From an uncultured Bilophila sp. (lineage in GTDB: Bacteria > Desulfobacterota > Desulfovibrionia > Desulfovibrionales > Desulfovibrionaceae), in the NCBI GenBank assembly GCA_902373525.1, contig CABKMN010000135.1:1-6087 (forward strand): a DNA stretch of 6,087 bases, in the 5' to 3' direction. The position numbers were made by a program, and so were the translations under genes. Positions 1 to 4,802 of the stretch are shown piece after piece. The notes beneath the pieces are model-generated. The model ran no database searches and was not told the origin of the DNA. It saw only the letters and a list, made by a program, of their open reading frames with translations. How positions within the stretch are numbered: the stretch's first letter is position 1; each line of letters starts with the position of its first letter.

Positions 1-45
1 GGTTTCCCCACCCGCTTTTCCCCGGCCTCATCCCGCCGTAAATCA

Positions 46-76
46 TTGACCTCTAGCGCGGGAGCCGGTTTCGTAT
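46..76 (+). promoter_or_regulatory. weak candidate promoter upstream of the Sel1-repeat gene
   Basis: TTGACC at 46-51 matches five of six bases of the sigma70 -35 consensus. The best -10 partner is TCGTAT at 71-76, which matches only three of six bases at a 19-base spacing, so the call is weak. Nothing else in bases 1-164 looks more like a promoter. The candidate -10 lies inside an inverted repeat (GGAGCC at 61-66, GGCTCC at 78-83), which could be an operator or an RNA stem if transcription starts upstream. Confidence 0.25.
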
Positions 77-111
77 GGGCTCCAAGGGTTGAAACGCCTC
101 CGATCTGAAAA

Positions 112-130
112 AGGCCGGAGACTCCGGTCT
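112..130 (+). other. small stem-loop in the leader of the Sel1-repeat gene
   Basis: AGGCCGGA (112-119) pairs with TCCGGTCT (123-130) around a three-base loop GAC, giving 8 bp including one G-U pair. It lies 22 bases upstream of the AGGAGG ribosome binding site at 153-158, so it would sit in the 5' untranslated region without masking the site. No T-run follows, so it is not an obvious attenuator. Function unknown. Confidence 0.3.
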
Positions 131-164
131 GCGGTTCGCCCTGTATGCCGACAGGAGGTTGCAT

Positions 165-1004
165 ATGAATACGAAACAGGTTGTTCCCGCACTGGTCGCC
201 GTCACCCTGCTCTCGCTGGCCCCCGCCGCGGAAGCGCTGGCGATAGAGGCGGCCCGCCCGGCTGCGGCGACGGAAAAAACCGCCGACGCCAAACCCGGAA
301 CCAAGGCGGAAGCCAAGACGGAAAGCACGAAGACCAAGGAAGGGACCAAGACGGAAGCCAAGGCGCAGCCCGCTCCCGCCAAGCAGGACGCCGCGCCCGG
401 CGAAACGAAGGCTTCCGACGCTCAAACCACCGAAGCCAAGACGGCGCCCGCGCCTACGGTTCAGGACGCGCAGAAAGCCTACGACGCCGGGAGCTATGAG
501 GAAGCCTTCATCATCGTGGAACCGCTCGCCAAACTGAACCACCCCGACGCCGAATACCTGCTCGGGCGGATGTACGAGCTGGGCCACGGCGTCAAGAAGG
601 ATACGGAACAGGCGCTCGCCCTGTTCACCTCGGCCGCGAGTCAGGGCTACGCCGCCGCGCAGGCCAAGCTCGGCCAGCTCCATATGGAAGGCAAAAAGGA
701 CTATTCCTCCGCCATGAGCTGGTTCCAGAAAGCCGCGGATCAGGGCTACGCCCTCGCCTACAGCGCCATCGGAGACCTCTACGCCAAGGGCTACGGCGTG
801 GAGCAGAGCAAGGACAAGGCGCTCGAATATTACCAGAAGGCCGCCACCGCCGGAGACGCCGACGCCTGCCTGCGCCTCGGGCAGATGTACGAACAGGGCA
901 CGGACGTGAAGGCCGACAAGACGCAGGCCATATTCTGGTACAAGAAGGGAGCCGACCTCGGCAGTCCCGAATGCGCCGCCGCCCTGAAACGGCTTGAAGC
1001 GTAA
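165..1004 (+). CDS. exported Sel1-repeat (tetratricopeptide-like) protein
   Basis: Predicted secreted 279-residue protein built of Sel1-like repeats, alpha-helical hairpins that usually act as protein-protein interaction scaffolds. Residues 1-26 look like a Sec signal peptide: a short basic start, a hydrophobic core at about residues 6-20, and a likely signal peptidase I site after ALA at 24-26. There is no lipobox cysteine, so it should be periplasmic and soluble. Residues 27-98 are a low-complexity linker of Ala, Lys, Glu, Thr and Pro, probably disordered. The repeats run from about residue 101 to the end: a half-repeat (101-125), then units near 127-166, 167-199 (three residues short in the loop), 200-235 and 236-271, each with the LG.(M/L)Y..G and A..(W/Y)(F/Y)..AA..G pattern. 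I chose the ATG at 165 because AGGAGG (153-158) lies 6 bases upstream. The in-frame TTG at 159 touches that site and is unlikely to start translation. The partner and pathway cannot be read from sequence. Confidence 0.9.
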   Translation: MNTKQVVPALVAVTLLSLAPAAEALAIEAARPAAATEKTADAKPGTKAEAKTESTKTKEGTKTEAKAQPAPAKQDAAPGETKASDAQTTEAKTAPAPTVQDAQKAYDAGSYEEAFIIVEPLAKLNHPDAEYLLGRMYELGHGVKKDTEQALALFTSAASQGYAAAQAKLGQLHMEGKKDYSSAMSWFQKAADQGYALAYSAIGDLYAKGYGVEQSKDKALEYYQKAATAGDADACLRLGQMYEQGTDVKADKTQAIFWYKKGADLGSPECAAALKRLEA

Positions 1005-1012
1005 ACCGAGGC

Positions 1013-1057
1013 GGGGGAAGGGCGAGAAAACGTTTCTGAAGAAAAAGTCCCTTCCCC
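1013..1057 (+). terminator. terminator-like palindrome after the Sel1-repeat gene
   Basis: Nine bases after the stop codon, GGGGAAGGG (1014-1022) pairs perfectly with CCCTTCCCC (1049-1057). Inside the 26-base loop a second small stem, TTTC-TGAA-GAAA (1033-1044), forms. The left arm is purine-rich and the right arm pyrimidine-rich. No U-tract follows (the next bases are TTCCTTCCCGG), so it is not a textbook intrinsic terminator. Position and orientation still suggest transcript ending or 3'-end protection. The 12-base centre is identical to that of the hairpin after argG. Confidence 0.6.
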
Positions 1058-1363
1058 TTCCTTCCCGGATAGTTCCACCCTCGGCGCATCCAATCGCCGG
1101 CGTTCTTTCGGCCTTGTCGCGGAATCCGATTGCCGGCGACCGCAACGGGCGGGCGTACCTCGCCGTTGCCGTGGGACGCCTGAAGAGAAATGCGCCGCTC
1201 CCGAGTGATCCGTTTCCTTTAAAAATGGCCATCCTTTTCCGGCAGGACCTTTCCCTTTTGACGAACCGCCGGACCCGGCTGCGTTTTCCTGAAAAAGCCA
1301 CGGAATTCCTCCGTCCGGCGGGGACCTCCCGCGCCGCCTTTCCACCGGTTGACGGGTTCGCGG
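1058..1363. other. gene-free stretch between two terminator-like palindromes
   Basis: About 300 bases with no convincing coding region. A 70-codon frame opening at the ATG at 1225 has no ribosome binding site and runs through the palindrome at 1364-1430, so I do not accept it. Visible structure includes an imperfect 13-base direct repeat (1090-1102 and 1126-1138, 11 of 13 identical) and the long-armed inverted repeat at 1266-1321. TTGACG occurs at 1258-1263 and 1349-1354 without a plausible -10 element. It may be decayed sequence or hold an unrecognised small RNA. Confidence 0.5.
1266..1321. repeat. inverted repeat with 9-bp perfect arms
   Basis: CCGCCGGAC (1266-1274) is the exact reverse complement of GTCCGGCGG (1313-1321). 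The 38-base interior can itself fold: GGCT (1277-1280) with a downstream AGCC enclosing a TTTT/AAAA stem, or alternatively ACGGA with TCCGT. There is no T-run on either strand beside it. It could be a decayed bidirectional terminator or a structural element. No gene ends next to it. Confidence 0.4.
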
Positions 1364-1430
1364 GTGAGGAGCCGGGGGAAGGCCCTTTGGACGAAAAGCC
1401 CTCCTTCCGCTCTCCCCTCCCCCGCCTCAC
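1364..1430 (+). terminator. imperfect palindrome ending just before the topA promoter
   Basis: GTGAGG (1364-1369) pairs with CCTCAC (1425-1430) as an outer stem. GGGGGA (1374-1379) can then pair with TCCCCC (1418-1423). Alternatively GGAAGG (1377-1382) pairs with CCTTCC (1403-1408), enclosing CTTT (1385-1388) with AAAG (1395-1398). As after the Sel1-repeat gene and argG, the left arm is purine-rich and the right arm pyrimidine-rich. It has interruptions and no U-tract. It ends 3 bases before the topA -35 element, so it could insulate topA from upstream transcription. Confidence 0.45.
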
Positions 1431-1433
1431 GGC

Positions 1434-1461
1434 TTGACGTTACGCGCCAGTGTCGTATGTT
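1434..1461 (+). promoter_or_regulatory. probable sigma70 promoter of topA
   Basis: TTGACG (1434-1439, five of six consensus bases) and TATGTT (1456-1461, four of six) are separated by 16 bases. Transcription would start near 1468, giving a leader of about 48 bases before the topA start codon. The suboptimal 16-base spacing is of interest because promoters with short spacers can be sensitive to supercoiling, and topA is known to respond to supercoiling in other bacteria. That link is inference. Confidence 0.6.
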
Positions 1462-1467
1462 GTCCTG

Positions 1468-1492
1468 CGCCACGGGTTTGTTTCCCGTGGCG
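1468..1492 (+). promoter_or_regulatory. perfect 9-bp stem-loop in the topA leader
   Basis: CGCCACGGG (1468-1476) pairs perfectly with CCCGTGGCG (1484-1492) around the seven-base loop TTTGTTT. It begins at the predicted transcription start and ends 13 bases before the GGA of the topA ribosome binding site, so it would form the very 5' end of the message. Known 5'-terminal stem-loops stabilise mRNAs against 5'-end-dependent decay. No T-run follows, so it is not an obvious attenuator. Confidence 0.55.
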
Positions 1493-1515
1493 GATTCAGT
1501 CAAAAGGATGCGCAC

Positions 1516-3783
1516 ATGGGCAAAAGTCTCATTATCGTCGAATCTCCCGCCAAGGTGAAGACCATCAAGAAATTTCTGGGCCCCGGCTATCTGGTGCAGG
1601 CCAGCGTGGGCCACATCAGGGACCTGCCCAAGAGCAGCATCGGCGTGGATGAAGCCAACGATTTCGCCCCGGACTACGAAATCATTCAGGGCAAGGAAAA
1701 GGTCGTGCAGGCTCTGCGCGAAGCGGCCGCCAAGGTGGACACCGTCTACCTCGCTCCCGACCCGGACCGCGAGGGAGAGGCCATCGCGTGGCATGTCGCC
1801 GAACTGGTGAAGGACAAGAATCCCAACATCAAGCGCATCCAGTTCAACGAAATCACGTCCCGCGCCGTGCATGAGGCGCTGGATCACCCGCGCGACCTCA
1901 ACGTCAACCTGTTCGACGCGCAGCAGGCCCGCCGCGTGCTCGACCGTCTCGTGGGCTACAAGATTTCCCCGCTGCTCTGGAAGAACGTCAAGCGCGGCAT
2001 CTCCGCCGGACGCGTCCAGTCCGTGGCCCTGCGCCTCATCGTGGAACGCGAGGAGGAACGGCAGGCGTTCGTGCCCGAGGAGTACTGGCTGTTCAAGGCC
2101 ATCCTCGAAGGCGCGGTCCCCCCGCCGTTCAAGGCCGAACTCTGGAAAGTCGAAGGCAAAAAGCCCGTCATCCCCGACGCGGCCACCGCCGACGCGCTGG
2201 AAAAGGCCATGAAGGGCGCGCCGTTCACGATCAGCGCCATTGAGGAAAAGGAACGCAGCCGCGCCCCCATGCCGCCGTTCATCACCTCTACGCTCCAGCA
2301 GGCCGCCAACCAGCGTCTCGGCTACCCCGCCAAGCGTACCATGAACATCGCCCAGCGTCTGTACGAAGGTCTGGAACTCGGGGATCGCGGCACCGTGGCC
2401 CTCATCACCTACATGCGTACCGACTCCGTGCGCATCGCGGACGAAGCGCAGCAGGCCGCCGCCGCGTTCATCGAAAACCGTTTCGGCAAGGACTACCTCG
2501 CGCCCGGCGGCAAGCGGAACTTCAAGACCAAATCCGACGCGCAGGACGCCCATGAAGCCATCCGCCCCGTCGACGTGACCCTGACCCCCGAGGACGCCAA
2601 ACCCTTCCTCGCCCCGGATCAGTATCAGGTCTACCGGCTCATCTGGTCGCGTTTCGTGGCCTCCCAGATGGCGGCGGCCCGCTTCCACGACACCACCGTG
2701 ACCATCGACAACGGCCCGGCGCAATGGCGCGCCAAGGGCGAACGCATGCTCTTCCCCGGCTTCCTCGCCGCCATGCCCAAGAGCAAGGACGAGGAAAGCG
2801 TGGAGCTGCCCTCCCTCTCCAAGGGCGAGACGCTCAAGCTCAACAGCCTGACCAAGGAGCAGAAGTTCACCCAGCCCTCCCCGCGCTTCACCGAAGCCTC
2901 GCTGGTCCGCGAACTGGAAGAACTCGGCATCGGCCGTCCCTCGACCTACGCCTCCATCATTTCCACCCTGCAGGACCGCGACTATGTGACGCTGGAGGAA
3001 AAGCACTTCGCGCCCACCGATCTGGGCCGCGTGGTCTGCGACCGCCTGCGCGAGCATTTCAAGACGCTCATGGACGTGGGCTTCACCGCGCACATGGAGG
3101 AACTGCTCGACAAGGTGGCCGAAGGGCAGCAGGACTGGGTGGCCCTGCTCCGCAACTTCAACAAGGATTTCGATCCCACCCTGCTCGAAGCCTCCAAAAG
3201 TATGGGCAAGGCCAAGGCCGACACGGTCACGGACATCCCCTGCCCCGAATGCGGCAAGCCGCTGGCGGTGAAGTTCGGCAAGACCGGGCAGTTCCTCGCC
3301 TGTACGGGCTACCCCGCCTGCCGCTACACCTCGAACTACACCCGTGACGAGCAGGGGCGGATACACCTTCAGGAAAAGGTGAAGCCGGAGTTCGAAAAGG
3401 TCGGCACCTGCCCCGAATGCGGCAAGGACCTCGTGCTCAAGCGTTCGCGCACCGGCAGCCGGTTCATCGCCTGCTCCGGTTACCCGGATTGCAAACACGC
3501 GGAGCCCTACTCCACCGGCGTGCCCTGCCCCCGCGAAGGCTGCGGCGGCGTTCTGGTGGAAAAAAGTTCCAAGCGCGGCAAAATCTTCTACTCGTGCAGC
3601 AACTACCCCCAGTGCGACTACGCCCTGTGGGACTGGCCCATCGCGGAATCCTGCCCCGAATGCGGTTCCCCGCTGCTGGTGCTGAAAAACACCAAGGCCA
3701 GAGGCAAGCACATCGCCTGTCCCGAGAAGACCTGCAAATACAGCCGCTCCATTGAGGAGACGGACGGGGACGACGCGGAATAG
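1516..3783 (+). CDS. topA: DNA topoisomerase I (type IA)
   Basis: Relaxes negatively supercoiled DNA by cutting one strand through a 5'-phosphotyrosyl bond and passing the other strand, balancing gyrase. It is a cytoplasmic, magnesium-dependent enzyme. The 755-residue protein opens with a TOPRIM domain (about 1-125): Glu9 in IVESPAK and the acidic triad Asp82, Asp84, Glu86 in DPDREGE. Tyr299 in ITYMRTDS is the catalytic tyrosine, followed by Arg301. SAGRVQS (163-169), HEAIRP (346-351) and the GRPSTYASII segment (from 473) are type IA hallmarks. Four four-cysteine zinc ribbons close the protein, at Cys576/579/596/602, 632/635/653/659, 671/676/694/700 and 713/716/735/740. These C-terminal ribbons bind single-stranded DNA. 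The start at 1516 has AAGGA (1504-1508) 7 bases upstream and gives the MGKSLIIVESPAK beginning shared by the family. A longer frame upstream would run through the leader stem-loop and is not supported. The gene is intact and appears monocistronic. Confidence 0.98.
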   Translation: MGKSLIIVESPAKVKTIKKFLGPGYLVQASVGHIRDLPKSSIGVDEANDFAPDYEIIQGKEKVVQALREAAAKVDTVYLAPDPDREGEAIAWHVAELVKDKNPNIKRIQFNEITSRAVHEALDHPRDLNVNLFDAQQARRVLDRLVGYKISPLLWKNVKRGISAGRVQSVALRLIVEREEERQAFVPEEYWLFKAILEGAVPPPFKAELWKVEGKKPVIPDAATADALEKAMKGAPFTISAIEEKERSRAPMPPFITSTLQQAANQRLGYPAKRTMNIAQRLYEGLELGDRGTVALITYMRTDSVRIADEAQQAAAAFIENRFGKDYLAPGGKRNFKTKSDAQDAHEAIRPVDVTLTPEDAKPFLAPDQYQVYRLIWSRFVASQMAAARFHDTTVTIDNGPAQWRAKGERMLFPGFLAAMPKSKDEESVELPSLSKGETLKLNSLTKEQKFTQPSPRFTEASLVRELEELGIGRPSTYASIISTLQDRDYVTLEEKHFAPTDLGRVVCDRLREHFKTLMDVGFTAHMEELLDKVAEGQQDWVALLRNFNKDFDPTLLEASKSMGKAKADTVTDIPCPECGKPLAVKFGKTGQFLACTGYPACRYTSNYTRDEQGRIHLQEKVKPEFEKVGTCPECGKDLVLKRSRTGSRFIACSGYPDCKHAEPYSTGVPCPREGCGGVLVEKSSKRGKIFYSCSNYPQCDYALWDWPIAESCPECGSPLLVLKNTKARGKHIACPEKTCKYSRSIEETDGDDAE

Positions 3784-3784
3784 C

Positions 3785-3859
3785 GTTTCGGGAAAAAGAA
3801 GACGTTCCCAAACTTTCGGGGGAGGCGTGCGGCGAAGCCGTCGGCGCGCGCCGTCTCCC
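3785..3859 (+). terminator. two stem-loops after topA, candidate terminator region
   Basis: The first hairpin starts one base after the stop codon: GTTT-C-GGGAA (3785-3794, the C bulged) pairs with TTCCCAAAC (3805-3813), followed by a weak TTTC. The second is stronger: GGGGGAGGCGTGC (3818-3830) pairs with 3846-3859, with two G-U pairs and a bulged G at 3853, and G3831-C3845 extends it. It encloses GGC-GAA-GCC. The purine-rich left arm and pyrimidine-rich right arm resemble the other post-stop palindromes here, again without a U-tract. Confidence 0.5.
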
Positions 3860-3912
3860 TCGGGAGCATTCCGCTTCAATATGCCGTCTTTGCTGGAAAT
3901 AGCGTTTCAAAA

Positions 3913-3948
3913 CCTCCGCCGGGGCGTCCTTTTCGGGACCGGCGGGGG
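3913..3948. terminator. stem-loop just upstream of the hydrolase promoter
   Basis: CCTCCGCCG (3913-3921) pairs with CGGCGGGGG (3940-3948), 9 bp with one G-U pair. An inner GTCC (3926-3929) and GGAC (3936-3939) stem encloses TTTTCG, leaving a four-base bulge at 3922-3925. An A-run (3909-3912) precedes it and ATTT follows, which may make it weakly active on either strand. It ends 3 bases before the -35 element at 3952, the same geometry as the palindrome before topA. Confidence 0.4.
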
Positions 3949-3951
3949 GAT

Positions 3952-3980
3952 TTGCAGGAATCACGGCTTCGGGCTATAGT
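3952..3980 (+). promoter_or_regulatory. probable sigma70 promoter of the hydrolase gene
   Basis: TATAGT (3975-3980) matches five of six bases of the -10 consensus. TTGCAG (3952-3957) keeps the TTG of the -35 at the optimal 17-base spacing. Transcription would start near 3987, about 120 bases upstream of the ATG at 4107. This is the best -10 element in the window and could drive both the hydrolase gene and argG. Confidence 0.6.
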
Positions 3981-3981
3981 C

Positions 3982-4009
3982 ATCCAGTTTATCCTGTTTA
4001 CCAAGGATA
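3982..4009 (+). promoter_or_regulatory. tandem 9-base repeat and inverted repeat at the predicted start site
   Basis: ATCCAGTTT (3982-3990) is followed directly by ATCCTGTTT (3991-3999), eight of nine bases identical. Overlapping it, TATCC (3990-3994) and GGATA (4005-4009) form an inverted repeat with a 10-base spacer. The block starts one base after the -10 element and covers the expected transcription start, where a repressor would sit. No known regulator's site is recognised, and the short arms could be chance. Confidence 0.35.
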
Positions 4010-4028
4010 TCCCGAACCTACAGCCGCA

Positions 4029-4064
4029 ACCGGCCTGTTCCGGTACGCCGCCCGAGCGGGAAGG
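4029..4064 (+). other. two short stem-loops in the hydrolase leader
   Basis: ACCGG (4029-4033) pairs with CCGGT (4040-4044) around CCTGTT. A second fold uses GCC (from 4047) with GGC (ending 4064), and CCCG with CGGG inside it. Both lie more than 30 bases upstream of the ribosome binding site. They match no riboswitch class I recognise and are followed by no T-run. Confidence 0.25.
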
Positions 4065-4106
4065 CGCGCCGCGTTTCAGGATCGTTTGTCCATAGAGGGA
4101 GTAACC

Positions 4107-4736
4107 ATGTCCATCGAAACGTTTCCTCTCGGGCCGCTGGAAACCAACTGTCACGTCGTCATCAACGGTTCCGACGCCGTCGCCGTCGATCCGGGCGGCG
4201 ATCTGAACGGTGGCCTCGGCGAAGTCCTCGCCCTGCTCAAGGAACGCCAGCTCACGCTGCGGGCCATCCTGTGCACGCACTACCATTTCGACCACCTGTA
4301 CGGCGTCGCGGCGCTGCACGAAGCGACCGGCGCGCCGGTCTACGGCCCCGCCGGGGACGCCTCCCTGCTCGACGGCGAGCTCGGCGGCAGCGGCGCGTGG
4401 GGCTTCCCCGCCGTGACTCCCTTCAAATGGGAAGACCTCAAGGAAGGCCCGCACACGTTCGGCTCCATCAAATGCGAGGTGCTCGCCACGCCCGGCCATA
4501 CGCCCGGCAGCCTTTCGATCCACTTCCCCGACCAGAACGCCGTCATGACCGGCGACCTGCTGTTCTACCACTCCGTGGGCCGTACCGACTTCCCCGGCGG
4601 CAGCGCGGAAGCCCTGCGCAAGTCGCTGCACAAAAAAATCTTCATCCTCCCGCAGGAAACCGAGGTCTATCCCGGCCACGGCCCCAACACCAACGTGGGT
4701 GAAGAACTCGCCAACAACCCGTACCTCTGGCTCTAA
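4107..4736 (+). CDS. metallo-beta-lactamase-fold hydrolase, glyoxalase II-like (YcbL/GloC type)
   Basis: A 209-residue cytoplasmic hydrolase of the metallo-beta-lactamase fold, closest by motif to the small glyoxalase II-like group (YcbL/GloC), whose members hydrolyse S-lactoylglutathione or related thioesters. The metal ligands are all present in order: His58, His60, Asp62 and His63 in THYHFDH, His131 in GHTPGS, Asp150 in TGD and His191 in PGHGP. The LLFYHSVGRTDFPGGS stretch (151-166) is typical of the group. It lacks the C-terminal glutathione-binding domain of classical glyoxalase II, as expected for about 210 residues. The ATG at 4107 is chosen because GAGG (4095-4098) lies 8 bases upstream. 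An in-frame TTG at 4086 would add seven residues but has no ribosome binding site. argG starts 66 bases downstream with only a weak promoter between, so co-transcription is plausible. The substrate is uncertain. The family call is firm. Confidence 0.93.
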   Translation: MSIETFPLGPLETNCHVVINGSDAVAVDPGGDLNGGLGEVLALLKERQLTLRAILCTHYHFDHLYGVAALHEATGAPVYGPAGDASLLDGELGGSGAWGFPAVTPFKWEDLKEGPHTFGSIKCEVLATPGHTPGSLSIHFPDQNAVMTGDLLFYHSVGRTDFPGGSAEALRKSLHKKIFILPQETEVYPGHGPNTNVGEELANNPYLWL

Positions 4737-4749
4737 CGGGAACGCTTCC

Positions 4750-4778
4750 TTCGCGGAAAACGCCCCCGAAAGCATATT
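4750..4778 (+). promoter_or_regulatory. weak candidate promoter for argG
   Basis: TTCGCG (4750-4755, three of six consensus bases) and CATATT (4773-4778, four of six) are 17 bases apart. A start near 4785 would leave a leader of about 18 bases, just enough for the ribosome binding site. I see no arginine-repressor (ARG box) palindrome in this 66-base gap. argG may instead depend on the promoter at 3952-3980. Confidence 0.25.
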
Positions 4779-4802
4779 CCTCAATCTCATTGGAGAGACC
4801 TC

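Noticed and set aside
1..24. C/T-rich start of the window as the right arm of an upstream terminator palindrome
   Set aside because: It resembles the right arms of the other palindromes, but the left arm would lie outside the window, so pairing cannot be tested.
1225..1437. 70-codon + strand frame from the ATG at 1225
   Set aside because: There is no ribosome binding site, it runs through the palindrome at 1364-1430 and the -35 of topA, and it matches no family I know.
1450..1515. Upstream extension of topA by 22 codons
   Set aside because: It would begin at a non-ATG codon upstream of the predicted transcription start and translate the leader stem-loop. The ATG at 1516 has a proper ribosome binding site and the conserved N-terminus.
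1219..3879. 886-codon open frame on the minus strand opposite topA
   Set aside because: The complementary frame of a GC-rich gene with G/C third positions often stays open. The translation is Gly/Ala/Val/His/Glu-rich with no recognisable domain, and topA on the + strand is unambiguous.
3837..3887. Three copies of GCCGTC downstream of topA (3837, 3850, 3882)
   Set aside because: A six-base motif in GC-rich sequence with irregular spacing is expected by chance.
3987..4106. Riboswitch in the 120-base hydrolase leader
   Set aside because: The stems are short and no conserved core of a known riboswitch class is recognisable. There is no terminator or ribosome-site-masking helix.
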